The notes beneath the pieces were generated by a model. That model was not told where the DNA came from and searched no databases. It saw only the letters and a list, made by a program, of their open reading frames with translations. Shown in pieces: positions 8,135 to 23,100 of a stretch of DNA of 64,000 nucleotides (within the stretch, counting starts at the first letter, position 1; each line of letters opens with the position of its first letter). Source of the DNA: Smittia aterrima (taxonomy: Eukaryota > Arthropoda > Insecta > Diptera > Chironomidae); assembly GCA_033063855.1 (NCBI GenBank), contig CP093829.1, forward strand, positions 7,822,243 through 7,886,242, in the 5' to 3' direction. Position numbers and translations under genes: made by a program.

Positions 8135-11100
8135 CCAGAATTGTATCATCGACATGATGTGAACTTAGTTTTGAAACATTTTTTGGTGTCATTGCATGCA
8201 ATTAAATTTCTCGTTTTAATTCGTGGAACGAAACAAATTAATGTTCGATGCCCTGGATCGTTCGTTAGGTCCCTTGATGAAGCTTACAGCTCTTTTCACT
8301 TAATTGATAAATGAGAGCTTCTAACGTCGGAGGAAAAAAGATTTGTTGACTTAATTTCGCGAAAGAATTTTATTGATAATTTGAATTTTATTTTCCTCCT
8401 GCTTCGCTGATGCTAATCACACGCACGGAGTGCTCGAGCTGAAAAAGGGGCCGGATGCTAAGGAAGGGAAATGTTGCTTAACAAACAATGAAAATTTGAG
8501 GGCTTTTCGGCATCACGAGGAGCTTTTCGCAAGAGAGTTCAGCCTCGGGAAGCAAAAGCGAAAAGAAAACTTGTAGAATTTGTTGCTTCTGTCAAGTTTA
8601 AATCTTCTCAATTTGCTGGTTCTGCGCCCTGAAGTTAAAAAAAGGGTCGCGCCATATAATTTGTAAGCGAAACAAAATTTCCTTCCTTAACCGAGAAAAT
8701 TATTTATGAGATTTCGAAAGGAAAACAAAATCGAAATGTTTATTTTTTATCGACGCTTCAAGAGCTTTCTCAAAACATCATTATGAGAGTTTTCTGGAGT
8801 GTGAGTAGTGTGGGAGATGAGGTTGAGAATCACAGAGCCTCAATAGAAAAATTAAAAGAGAGAAAATAATATTTTATTCTTGAATTACGAGTCGTAATGA
8901 AAGTTTCGTCTGTCCGTGGGAGGATTCAAAATAAAGCTCTCGGTAGATTAAAAGTTTACCTGAGCTGCTGCTCGATAGGAAAAATGTAGAAGAAGACTTT
9001 CCGGAATATAATATTTCTCTCGTGCATTTGCAGCTCGTTCTTTTCAACTGTCGAAATGTTATTCGAGCCATTGCTTTCAGATGAGACTTTGGGTGAGACT
9101 TCGATAAACGGATTTCTTTCATCAGAGGTGGATGATCCTGATATTTTTCATCGTGTGGATTATATTTGATTCGCTTTTAATCTTAATTTCGTTTCAGTTC
9201 TCAATTCGCTTGGGTTAACGATTTATTTCCAAGTTCAACTTCACCTTTCCTTGACTTATCAACGACTTCCTGCTTTTTCGGTTTCGCAACTCAACTTCCC
9301 TTCTCTCTCTCTTTCTCTCTTCTCTTCCATTTCAAAGCGGATATTATAGACACTGGTTCTAAGGAAGGAGTAGAATGATTTACATATTACGACGCTTCTC
9401 GGAAAACTTTCCTACATTGAATGGATTGCTTTAAAGTCATCGCTTGAGGCGCTTGAATTCTCCCAATCGAATGTGAACCCGTCAATAAAGATAAATCCTT
9501 GCGTGATGGATGAAGAAACGTTCAATATCGTGTTCAACATCGATTCTCTATGCCATAAATTATGCAATTCTCTCCTTGTTGCTTCTTTGAAAAATCTCTG
9601 TGGATGTTTTATAAGATTATTCAGTTCCCCAAAAACATTTTCGCAGCTCGTGCAAGACAAGACTCGACGACGACGATTCGTGGATACGAAAACGAAGGAA
9701 ACGATTTAATCTAAAATTAATTGTTTTGCTGCTTTCACTCTCGTTTGATGCGATTTTCTTTGTAGTCACCTCGAAACCTTTTCAGTGAAAGCTGTCGACA
9801 AGGAAATTATATTAATTAAATGAAATTAATTAATTCCCATGACTTTATTGCCGTCGTCTGCTTGATTGTCTCTTCTAGCGACTATCTAATGCTTGTCGTA
9901 ATTCCATTTAGCACTTGTTTATCGTTATTCGTGAACTCCTCATACGACGCTTAACATCAAGGAATTTATTTCAAGACGAACTCTTATAGAATAAGCTGAA
10001 ATGTGAACTTAAATTACTTGCTCGTAAGCTGTAGATGATAATCTATCGCGTGAGGAATAAGGAGAAGATTAAATTTGAAATCAGTCATACGCAAGATGAT
10101 GAATTTTTAATCACAATTCCTTAGTGCGAAGATGAATGTCTTGATAATGTTTCGCGCGTCTCCTTTGCAAAGCCAGAAGCTTTTCTGATATTTTATGCTA
10201 AGTAATTGAAGCAAATGAATGAATTCGTTGCGGCAGCATAATAAATCTTGAATATTCATGACTTCGTTTCTCTCTTCGAATTCCACGCCTTTCATGTACA
10301 AAAGAAAAAGTTCTCCATTCGGAAAACAATAAGTGGAAGTTTGAGCCTCGCCCGAGTGATTGATACGCAATAGAGTTATTTGTTAATTGACTCAAATTCG
10401 TCTTCGGCTTAACTCGATAAAAAAAAGTGTTTGAATCACGCAACCATCTCAATTTGTCTTATCTCCCCTCTTTCATAATCCCTTTGTGTTTTCAATATGA
10501 GAAGAAAAAAATCCGCCGCAACGAATCAAAGAAAAGAAAAATCAAGAGGAAAATCCTTCTTTTAATTTCAAGAAAAACACTGGAGAGCGCAGCTATAAAA
10601 TTATTTACATTTGTGCACACACAAAAGAGAAGAAAAGCAATAAAGTTTTCTTCGTTTCTTGCAGAAAAGTGAGAATAAGGAATTGAGAAAACAAATTAAA
10701 AAAACACATTTAAAGCGAAAGATATGTTTCAGATTTTTTTCAGCTCTTTTCTTTTTATGGTGAGATGCACGAGGCGAAAGTTTTCTTGAAACTAAAACTC
10801 GCCCAACTGCAAACTTCAAAGAATTTCCCTTCAGTGCTTCGTAATAAATCCGCTGACTGCTTTTTTTCCCTCGTTCTTGCTCCATCTGCTATTTTAAACT
10901 ATTAATTTCCTCCGCCCTTTGTCTACCAGCTGAAAGCTCCTAAGTCGAGTTCTCTCCTCTTTTGTCGTTTTTATTATAGAACAGAAAACCTCTTAATTAA
11001 TGATTTTCGATGATTCCGGGGGAAAACTTGTTTTAGAAAATAAACTTTTCTGTCTCATGAAAATTTAATATTTCTAAACTTCGTGATGTGAACTAAACGT

Positions 11101-14100
11101 TTAAGTGTTAAACAGTCAAGTTTGCCGCAAGCTACCTGAAAATTATCGAAGGATAATAAAAGATAAAAGAGGCTTTCACCGAGTCCGATCAATGAATAAT
11201 TAATGATTTCATTCTTTACGGTTACCCCTCCAACGCTTTTCTTCTTCTTTTTTTTTGAAAGCCTCTGGAAATTATGTACACATAAAAATATTTTTCTCGG
11301 AACATTGTACAACTTTTTTTTATTACCGTCTTAAGATTTATCCTCCGAGCTGTGCTTCTTCTTTTAGGAGTTGTTCAGAAGTCACGTAGCGACAGATGAA
11401 TGAGAGGGGGAGTGGCCAAGCTAAGCTAAAGTTTCCAAAAAAAAAGTTTAGAGACGAAAGTTTTAGATCTTAAATCGACTTGGCACAAAGCGACGCAATT
11501 AACGAACAACTCCATCTCAGATCTTTTCTTAAGAGCGGAAAATGGAAAATGCTAGCAACGCATAAGTATAAGACGACGCTGCTCTATCCACCCGATGTTG
11601 TGAATCCATAATGGCTTCGTGTGTAAAAAACTTCCATGATTTCTCAAACATTATTTTGCGGCGATGTGAAAATAAAATCAAAAATTTCAATTGAGCATGA
11701 AAACATCTTTCGCTTCTCTCCGTCGCATATAAAAATAACAATTTTATATTGTGATAGAAAATTGCGAAAAAGTTTCTTCGTCGTTCTCACTTCTTCTTGC
11801 CTTTCCTTTCCTTTCGGATGCATAAACATTTTGCAGAAATACAAACATGGAAAATTTGCTTCATTGCCGAGAGATTCGAAAGACGAAGGAAGCAACGTAC
11901 ATACATTCGAAATTGATGGCATTGCGGTTGAATGTGTCGACAAATTGATTTCACAACTCCCACACTCTCCTTCTTCACCAGACATTGACTATTCTTTGAG
12001 AGTAGACGACGAAACATAAAAATTGTTTCCAATAAACTTTTGCACTTTTGCCCGAGAAAGGAAAAGAAAAACTCTTCGAACGACAATTCTCCGAGATAAT
12101 TCACTCGAAAGCAATTATGCCGTTCATAAATTTTCAGGTTCAATATGTTTATGCTCTCGTCTTTTGAGGATGTTTTTTCCTTAGACGCTTTTCTTCTTTT
12201 AAGAAGAAGAAGAAGAAGAAGAGGATGAAAAACTTGGCATAGCGTCAAAAGCGAAGAAGATTTTTCTTTCAATTTCAGAGCCTCTCAAACGTGTGCTGAC
12301 GGCTTTTCCGCCGCCTCTAGGATGAGCAAACATTGCAGATGCTCAATTAGGAAAAGCTGAGATTTTGCGAATGAACTTTTAATGATTCACAAGTCTCGTC
12401 GTTCCCTGGATAAACTTCATCTTCCTCTTCATCTGAGAAATGAACAGAAAGTGATTGATTGATTGTTAGATAATCAGCTAAAGTTTCTGAATGATTCGAA
12501 AAGTTTAAGGAACTTCCTGAGCGTGCTGTCAATTTCGGTTAAACGTCGTAATGAAATTAGAACTTTTATTTTTCCTCTTTGATCTGAAGCGAATCGAACG
12601 TGAGAACTTTCATCATTATCGTTGAATTTTATTTAGAACTTTGACTTCTCAACGACAGTCTCGATCATATTCTCACCCCTTTGCCTGCCTGTGACGATCG
12701 CCATCAACTTTTACGAGTTCATTCGCATAATTTCACATGCAAACTCTTCTCGATTTAACTTTGAATGTTCAACTAACGAGTCAGACAGACGTTGACATCT
12801 CAACATCATTGGCATTCCAATCAGGGTGAAGGACTTCTCGATCAAATGCAGTTCAACCAACAATCGAATTATTTCTGGTTATCATTACGAGGTCGTTTTG
12901 TGGTAACATTAAGAAACAATGTAATTTAGTCTCAGTTTCAATCAAAGACGTAATTTGATGAGTGAATTTATATTCATAGAAAAAAGATTTGCAATCTCAA
13001 TTGAAGTGTAAGATATTCCCATCCCTCAGCAGCTTTTACGACGCTCTCTCTCACTCCAAACGATAGAAGATAGAACATCCAGCATAAGGATAATTTAATT
13101 TATAATTTACTTGCTTTGATATCTGCTTGATCATCAGAAAATCAGTCTGAGAGACGATAGATTGAAATTGAAAATGCAGAGGCATCGAAAAACTGGAGGC
13201 AGCAAGAAAATTTACGATTTTGTTGTTGCTGTAGTTTGTACACTGTTATCTCGCTTGCTTGCCAAAGTTTTTCCCTTCTTCTCATCGGGAACAGAATCGA
13301 ACTGAAAGAATCGACTGGTGTAGAAACAAGTTTAATCGCTAGAAAAGATCTCACAGCCAAGAAAAACATATTTATGAAGTGCAAATTTTTAAAGAGTGTC
13401 TGCGACAGTCTCGTTCGTCTCTTTGTCGAACGATGGAAATCTTTTTTGCTTCCGTTATTTATTTTTCAATTTTCGACGCAAGAATCATTGAGGTTGCTGT
13501 AGATCGACACTCATAATCTGCACTACAAACTGAGTTCGAGTGAAAACTCAAAAATGCCTCACCAAAGAGCTCATATGACAACAATCAAATCAAAGATTTT
13601 TATCTCGAGCTTTGGAAAAGAAAAGCAGAAGAGATAAAATAAAGCGTCTCAATAAAAATGTTTCATGCTTTATTTGCATAGATTTATGTATTCTCTCTGT
13701 GTTGGTTGGATTTTGGGGTGAGACATGCAAAATGTTTTTACGAGCAAAGGAGGGAACTTTCAACATCCCCCTAAGCAAGTTCATGCGAAAACATTTGTTC
13801 TTATAATTCATCTAATCGAATTAGACTTCTTTAAAGATTATTTTACTTTCTCTCCAACTCTCAAGTCAGTCACTCGCTCGGCTCATTTTGAGTTGACATG
13901 ATTTTGCATTTAAATTCAGCTCATCACAAAAATGAAACTTCGAAGAGAAAGGAAAAAGAAGAAATCGTCGTTGAAAGGACCGTACAATTAGATTATAAAT
14001 AAACATGAAGTTTGCGAACACAACAATGTAACAATCAAGCGAACGAACCCGAAAATTTGATGAAAAGAAAAGCGATCCACAAATAACAACAGAACGAGAA

Positions 14101-17100
14101 AATATTCATGGAAATTGTGAGCTCTCGAAAGTCTCTCGCTCTCCTTCTCATTGCGCAAAAAGCTTCTCGTTGGTGTTCGTGTGGGATGAAGCATCAAATT
14201 GTAAGTAAGGTACACAGAGAATAGAAAAATGGGTGAAAATCAAGGATCATAATTAGATGAGAATCTTCTGTGAAAGTTTTTGATATCTTATGGAATTCCT
14301 CCTTCATCTCTCTCTCTCCTTTCGATCTTTTGCCTTCCATCGTTCTATCAAATCAACATTTTTTGAGCCGTCAATGGGTGTGAGGGAAAGGTTTTTTTCC
14401 GGTATACAAAGCATTTGTATTTTGAATATTTAATGAGTTGTGCTTTAGGAGAGAGAGAGAAAGAGATGAAATTGCTGGTACGATCAACCCTTTCGATGAA
14501 ATTTATAAAAGGCACACAACAAAGAGGCAAAGCAAAAAGTGAACCTTTCAATCTAAAGCTCAACATATAAATTACAGCTGAGTTTGAACTTCTAAAAACT
14601 CAATCATACAAAACTTTTTTTTACTCCCTCCTCGCTTCGACTTCGACTTTGTCTGCTTGCCTTTCGGGGTCTTGTCGATTCGCCACAACCACGCAACAAT
14701 TTCTAGTAACAAAACTGGAATTTCAATTTTCAATCAGCATAATTTTTTAAGGGAAACGTCCGACTCTGATGTTTCCTGTAGGAAGAGACTTCTGCACTCG
14801 ACGCTCGACGATGATGGAACTGAAATCCATTCGATTATCCAACTGGAAATGTGCTGACAAATTTTTTCTCTCTTTTTTATTATTTAAATTTGTTTTCCTC
14901 GTTCGGTAAACATCATAGAAAAACAAGCCCATGAGCAGGGATTATGGCAGATTCCCGAACCGATACTAAAGCTTCGAAAGCTGATTTCGCTTCATGAAAA
15001 CCCGTTTGTAAAGTATAAGCTGGATTTACACGGTGGTTGCGTTGCCCTTCAATCAAAAGAAAGTAGCGGGAACTTGCGGGTGAATAAATTGTTTGAAATT
15101 TCGAGCTGAAAGTTAATTTGCTTATAATCACAGCGGAAAATTGCACAATCGTTTACAGTACAAAAGAGAAATTATTGTTGAAGAGTAACTCGTAAACCGA
15201 GATAGGTGTGTTGATAAAGTTTAGTTCATTAAATTAATGCTTCATGATTTTAAAGAGGCTTGTAAACCTAACGCACTTACAACATTAATCGTATAAAACT
15301 CATGCGACGGCGTCGTGTGTGGATTTACATTTATTCAAACTTTTATTTTCTTTCTTCTTTTTTTTTCAATTAAAAAAAACTCAAGAGAAAACATTTTTGT
15401 TTAATGTAAATGCACCGAGAATTGAATTAAAAAACTTCTCCTGGAATATTTCACCAACCGTTAAAGTTTCTCCTCCTCGTCGTGTCGGTTGTGCTTTATG
15501 ATGGTAAATGTAATAAGTTATAAGTTAGTGGAAAATTCAATGGGGAACTTGACGAATTGGAATGACAAAAGTGACGTTGTAACGAGAATACTCAACCGCA
15601 CGCATCGCTTCTTATTGAAATTTCCTCGCGTTGGGAGTTTGATCAAGTTTTTTTACTCTTTATGATTCATATTCATAGTTTCCAATTGAACACGATTTTT
15701 TCACTCACTCATCCCTTTTCGAGCTGAGCTCGTAAATTCAGAAACAATTGTTTGCATGTTTTCCGCGCTCACGGAATCTCTCATGACATGAGAGATTTTC
15801 CCTTATCAGATATCTCTCTCCGATTTTTCTCCGAGCTTTCCCTCTCGCGCGGCTCTCGTAGCATCCCCAAGTTCTGTGAAAAACTCATGAACATTTTCCC
15901 GCTTCTCTCTGGCGCTCTCAATGTGCCTTCCGTGCTATTTTTATATCACAACAAAGATTTTTCAGAGCTTTTTTGGGCCGAGAATTTTATGCCACACACA
16001 GAAAAGTTTCCCAGGTCTCGGATGTCAGTAAGGAAAATGCTGCTGAGCGGAAAACATATTCTTGTTCAGTGTTGCAAGTTTGGATTGAAATAAAATTATT
16101 ATTGATAGGAAAGGAAATTCTCTTAGTGCTCACGAAGGATAATTAGTGAAACTAATAATCGTAAGAAAAAGCTCTTTTCTGATTTGCGTTTCGATAAGAA
16201 ACATAAATTTGAAAACATAAAAAGAAATCATAAAAAATCCTTCGGCAAATCACAAAAATAAAAAACGAAGGAAATTTTATTTTGTTGCTTTTTTGTTTCG
16301 TCTCATATTTAACATTCTGTAACATCACGAATAAAAGTTAAATTGAATTATTTCGAAAGGGAAATTGAGTGCTGACACTTTTCTTCTCGAAATGCGTCAC
16401 TGAAAAGTGAGATTTGTGTTGTTACATGTGACAAACAAAAAAGAAAAGAGGAATAAAAAAATATAGCAGAATCATAAAACGAGTGTCGTAATATTTCTTC
16501 ATTATGTTTTTATGTTTTAATTAGTGTGGCACGGATCCGTAATGATAATGTAATATGTGCTCGCTATAGTGAAGTCGCCGAAGTGATAATAAAATCCCTT
16601 TTTACCATGTTCACCGAACCCGATTCAACCTCAAACTCTCACTCACATTTCTTTCCTCTCGCTTTCGTCATCATCCTCCTCTCGTGTGACTTTAATCAAT
16701 TAGATGTGAACGAGACTTTTTTTTAATGACGGGAGGATTCAAAGTAAGACCAGAGAAATCATTGAGAGCTCATTCAACATGAAAAAAGCGTTCGGTGTCG
16801 TAACAAGGCGCACAATTGAGATGAGAATTAAAAGGTTGAATTTGGGTTGATGAGTGAGAGTGGTGTGAAAAGTAAAAAGGGATTCCGTGACGAAATTAAA
16901 CATCACGTAGACATTTTTCAGAGATTTACTAAGACAACTTTCGAAGTAAGAACGAGCAAGTTTTGATTGTTCATGTGGCAAAAGGCTTCAAAAAAGGAAA
17001 ATCAATAAAAGAAACAATAAATTCCTCAACTTTTTTCCGTTCGACGACTTACAAGACAAAATTGAGTGGGGTGATCAAGTTGAAGTAATTAAGCCGATAA

Positions 17101-20100
17101 ACGAAACGAAACGTAAACCAATAGAACAAAATAATTGCGAAATAAGTTTCCTCGAAAAGCGGAAAGGAATTGAGAAGAAGAGAAAGTTCATTTGTGAGTG
17201 TGCCTAACCTAAAAACGAAGCGAAAGGAGAAGGAGAAGGGAAAAGTTTAAGAAAACATCGAAAAACCATAAGAAAGATTTTCTCGCTCCAGACGAGAAGA
17301 AGTATCTGAAAGATAGCGATGGTGAAAAAGATTCGTGATATAAACTAACACAGTTGAAAGCTCCCACATTGAGCGGATAAGAGAGCACGAGAGAGTCGTG
17401 GGTGGAAATTCACAAAATTCGCATCGCTGAAGGTCGCAAATCTTTCTCATTACAACAAGCACTCGAAAGCACAGCTGTGCGTGTGTGTGCGAGTATAAAT
17501 GTAGAAGAGCTTTCAAGTTAAACACGGTTGAAGCAGTGACGAGCAAAGTATTTTTATCTCGTGTTATGTAAGTGTACATTTTGTTACTTCATCCCTTTCC
17601 CCTGATGCATGTTCCAGGGAAAGGGCTTCCCATAAAAATCATTCCCCTCCTTTACTTATTCTTCTCTCATATAACAAAGGCTTTGGGCTTTTGAACAATA
17701 TCGCAGTAATTTTCGAATGGGTTCTATTCACGTTCTCATTCGCCTTCACTTTTAAGTGTAAAGTTATTCGCCATCATCATCAAAACACATTTTACAACCG
17801 TCAACCGTGTAATCTTTTGTTCATCAAGTTCTGTGCAAGTTTCTCTCGTCGCAACTTCGAACGTGCTTTTATTTATTCTTGTTCACAACGAACTTTACGA
17901 CCTTATACATTATATCGCAATTTTCTTGTGTTCGCAATCGTAAAATCACATACGGCAAAATTGAAAACGAATAGAATTTGTCGATTCTTTTTTCTTGTTT
18001 CTGCTGCTTCATTGTTTTCTGAAGTCCTTAAGAGAAAATCTTGAGAGAAGTAGGATTTCGTATAAATGTTTCAACAGCTTAATTACTTGATAATTGATGT
18101 AACCTCTTTTCCTCAACATTCCCGACGACAATGATGAAATGTGTAACTTCTTTCCATTGTAACGCGAGAGCTTTTTAACAAAGTAGACGGAGCGAGAGGA
18201 AACACTCGAAGAGGTTTCGTCTTCAGAAGATAAGCATTTTAATTGAAAGATTTGAGTCACGAAGTCTGTGAACAAATCACTTCAACTGTATGTACACGGT
18301 TAAACTATGAACATGTCTTTGATTCCGCAACAAAGCTTGCGAATCAACCAAGAGCGATGATGGAGGAAAAAAGAGTATGAAGCGCTTCAGTCTTATCTAA
18401 AATAATAAATGTCGCATGCGAGTACAATAGCTCAAGCGTAGTCGCTACTAACGAAGACTGTTGAGAAAGACTCTTGAGAAAAAAAAGAGTTTTGCTTTGC
18501 TGGTCGTGTGCTCGATGCAGTCGCTTTCGAGAGGGCACGGAAGACTACCGAGAACAAAATGTGTTTTGTCATGCTTTGTGTTCAAATTTTAATGTAATAT
18601 TCATACATGGTTGAAGTTCTCTCGAGTTCTCATAGCCAGAAGGCTAATATCATCTGTCACAGTTACTTTAAATAAATTGGCTTCCTCGTCTGCCTCGTCT
18701 CCTTCGCTTACTGTCGTGAGGAGTAGCATCGCTTGCTCCGCAGAATGATAAACTGCTGTATAATTGTTTCTCTTGCGAATGAAAGTTTTTTCTGGTTGAG
18801 CTTCAATTTGGAGCGAAAAAAATTGAAAATGACCTTTCATTGATTTATATCTCGAGTGTCGGATGCACTGTGCTGCTGGATTTAGATGGCTTCGTTCACC
18901 TACATATCGTTTATCTCTTCTCATACATAAAAGCTTTTCTGTGTTTGGCCTAAAATCCATCACGAGCAGAGCAACTGCAAATTGAATTCAGAATGAAACT
19001 TTTTTTTCTCTCTTAATTTTTATGTCATTTGGGAATTTGTGGATTCGATGGTGATTGCGTGGGTGTTTTATTGTTTCTCACGAAAAGCGGAAATTTAAAT
19101 TTTTTTTTTTTGAGGGACTTCTTTGGGAAGCATGTGCCAACAAACGGGAAAATGCTAATTGCCTGTTCCTTCCCTTTTAAATTTCCTGACCTCATTTTAA
19201 TGAGAGGTAATTGAAAAGTAATAAATTAACATCGCGAGTTAAGCACGCCTAGAGGCGAAACGAATTTCGAAGGCAAACTCTCTGAAAGTTGTATCGATTT
19301 TTCCCAACGACGATGATGACGGTGAAAAGATAAACAAATGTAGGTGAGCTTGGGATGAAATTGCTTGCGGAAATGTTTCTCATTTTTTTTGTTTGATTCA
19401 AAAAATAATTCGAAGTACGAACAAGGACATGAACATGACAGAAAAATATTTTCACTCGAGGTGTTCGAAGTTCCGACATAAAAAGTAATGAGAAGTTGAT
19501 AATTGAAAATTTAAAATTTTAAATTAGTTCATCGCCAGTGATGCTGGGTTGACATGTTCAGGAAATGTTTGATTGAGTTGTTTCGTGATTAAAAATTTCA
19601 TGAATTGATTAAACTTCATTACTAGCGAAGCTAGAAGAACAAAAGTTGTCGTTATTTTTGTATCAAACGCTGATGAGTTTTCCTGTTTCCGCTCATTCAA
19701 CTTCTATTCGTTCTCTTTAACGAAATCATTTCGTCGCTTTTCTTTATTTTCATGTTGACAATCGAATGATGTTTCTGAATGAATCGATTTTCTTTCTGAT
19801 TCGAGACTAAATCGATCGATTTACATTTTCATTCCTTTTTTTTCGGTTTTTGATCGAACAATCATGGAATGGATGATTTATTTGCCTCGCGGCCTTGCAA
19901 GAACTTTTCGCTGTTGATCAAGAAAGGAATTCTCATTTCCGCTGTGGATGAAATTTGCGTCATCATTATGGATTCTATCTCTCCCCATTTCTCCGCTTTC
20001 TCCCAAAGGTATCTTTCAATCTCTGTGTCGTTTGTTGAGATTTTCCAGATAAAAATGTTATGAGCTTTGCATGAAAGTATGTTCATCGATTTACCTTGGG

Positions 20101-23100
20101 CAGAATGAATTCAAATGCTGAAAAATCTTATTCAGAATCAGAAATTTTATGTTTGCTCTTTTATGAAACATCAGCATAAAATGCAAAAAAAAATCTTTAA
20201 TTGCGACGATCATTTCACTGTGGAGATAAAAGTACAAACCGAATGTGAAACGAGAATAAATGGAGCAGACGAAGACACGAAAGAAAAAATTGATTTTCAA
20301 TCGAACCGAACACAACGTCAATACTTGTGCAATTTTTATTAAATCTATTTTTTACTGTTGCCAAACATGTCGTTTATTCAACGGCAACCGCAAGTTCTAA
20401 CCAAAATAAACTTGTTTGTGGATTCAGTTGATAGTTTCCTTTCGTTTCGATTTAGTTTAAAATTCCCAAACGAAACTTTAGTTGGAAACGAATTTTTTTC
20501 TCGCTCAACGAAACGTCAAAACTTGTTTTTATCTCTTTAGCGAATTATTTTTGCATCATCGCAAAATATTTTTTCCTCTCGATGCGTGTGTTCAATTTTT
20601 ATCAGCTTACCGTGCCTTTCTGTCGCTCATTCAAACGCTGCTTTCTGATAGATCGGAAGTTAGAATGTGGAGAGAGTGAAAGAACCTCAAAAAATCTGTT
20701 TGACAAGCATTAGCTCTCTGGCATTAGCAAAACAAGCAGTTTTTGTCAAAGTAGAAAATCATTTGAATCGCAGACGGTCGAAAGGCAAAATAATTAATTT
20801 GCCGACGAGTGTCGACGAGGTCATTTCCCAAACCGATTAAGAGCGACTGCTTTATTTCAACTGACGCAGATTGAACTGTCCGAAAATGCTTTTTTCGGAA
20901 GTGGATTTCCACTCAAGAGTCGAGAGTCGAGCAGAAGACGAATTTTTAAATTGACGATGAGAAAATATCAAAATATAAATAATTCACGAGACGAATTTGG
21001 CTTCAGAATGGAAAGGAAAGCAGTTTGTTATAAAATAAAGCAAAATTGAGAATTCATGTCAGACTCTGAGACCCGCTTATCTGGTTGAATGTTTCTGAAA
21101 CAGCGAAGCCGTTGCAAAAAGGATTTCTCTGTTTGCGTCTCATTTAAATGTCTGGAGCGACGTCAGAAAATGATAATTTGCTTTAATGCCTTTCCTTTTT
21201 CTTGGAAGTCTCCTCGTCAATCTTGGCAGGAGAGAAATAGAAATACCTGAAGCTGTTAAGAAAAGTGATGAACAATGGAAAGTAATTGTGTTCGATTTGT
21301 TGAGATTAGTTGGAATAATTAGCGATTTGATCTGACAAAGTCTGAACATTAAAATGTAAACATAATGAGAGATCGTTGTAATTGAATGTCTCGGATACCT
21401 CGGAACTCTTCGGAAGCGTTCAAGCTTTGATGAATGGTGTAATCTTAATTTATGAAGACAAATATTTGCTCTTTCTCTCGCGCTCGCCCCCTGACAATTT
21501 CCTTCTCCTCTAAAAAAAATTTGAGTTGGCAAAAGCGAAAAAAGTTTTGACTTCCATCAAGATTTTCTCATCCGAAGGCCTCTCTGTGAAAAATGACAAA
21601 AATAAAAAGAAATTGAGTTTACTCGAAAGGTTATTCTGAATATTTTATTCATAAAAAATGACTCAAGTTTTAAGTAGTCGGAAAATATTCTGGTAACGCA
21701 AGTCGAGAGATCGTTGAAATGTCTCAATAACGAGAAAACTAAATAAATTTTAATTTACGAGCTGACATCGTTAGTTAGGCTTCATTTTGAATTGCTAGTT
21801 GCACTTTTAAACAAACCTCAGCAAAGTAAACTAGCAATCAAAGTTCTCAAGTTTACGTTTGATTTGTCAAAGGCAAAAAGTTTTTGCCAAAAACATTTTA
21901 ACTTTTCGTCTCTTACAGAAAATGTTGAAAATGTCATCAAAAGCAAAGCAATCGTGTTTAAATAAAAATTCGTTGAGTAAACTTTCTCAAGAGATTTATT
22001 TAGTTTGTGTCATCTCAATTATCAAGAAACGGATTGTGCAATGAAGTTCCTTACTCGGTTATCTCACGTAAAACTTCCAGCGATGTTCAGTGAATCTGAA
22101 ATAAATTCTCATCATCCTTAAAGTCATGTTGAATGGAAAGTTCGAAGCAGTAAGATCAGCATCGTCTGTTAGTTCCATTGCGAGCGTCATTAACAAAGAT
22201 ATATCTCCATTGAGCCTTATGAATTATTGTTACAAGTGCGTTCCTCGAACCTCACCAAAGTCATGAGCTCTGCCAAAGATATTGCAAGTGAGGAGAGAAA
22301 TATCGTTTCATGTAGTGTGCAACCTTCTTTCTCACTTATTTCCTTTTCTTTATAAGTCATTGGGGATTTTATATCGAACAATTTGAGATAATCTTTCTAC
22401 CCCATTCCATTTGTTCGGAGCTGAGGAGTATAAATTTTGATAAAATGTATTTGTGTTCTGGCTCGTTACTCTTTCTCCTTTCGCCTCCGATACAAGCCGA
22501 TCGAAGCTGATATCGCTCTATACAACTTTTTCCTGAGTACTATCTGCTGTAAACTTCCACCGTATGCTTGGGAAGGAAAAAGAGAAATCTGCCGTTCATG
22601 CCGTTTCTTCGCTCGTCGGATGCCGGAGCCATTCTCAAAATCTATGGCTTTTCATCTGCGCCATTATTCAAAACGAAAGTGGAATAAGAGGAAAAATCAA
22701 TGTTATTGTTTGCTATTTCTTTGGTGGCGAGGCGAAGGAACGTGAGAGCCAACAATGGGCCGATGGATAAAGGAAGAGCAGAGACAGACGAGAAACGCCC
22801 AAACAATGAATGAGACTTTTTTTTCGTGAATTTTCCGTTTTTTTTTCTTTCATTAAACTTCCGTGTTAACAGTTTGAAAAGTCCATGCTTTTCACCTTTT
22901 AAATCTCACTCAGTGAATGATGTTTCTATAGCGCGCTCCCGTGCTTTTAGATTGTTGTGTCATTGTAAACGTTTCTTTTATGTAAATGAGCAATGAGAAA
23001 TTGAGAGGCCATTTTCTCTCGCAAGTCGCAAGACGAGATATCTATGAACGTCATAAATTCATTTGTTCTAGATCATTAGAGAGAGGGAGAGGAGTCCAAT

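Noticed and set aside
11787..12272. 161-codon minus-strand frame, the longest in the gene-free region
   Set aside because: Composition is biased (K, R, S, L, F), it covers an AAG microsatellite, and no domain or splice partner is visible; about the length expected by chance here.
21140..21532. 130-codon minus-strand frame
   Set aside because: No domain, low-complexity composition and no neighbour to join; length is within the noise of this AT-rich DNA.
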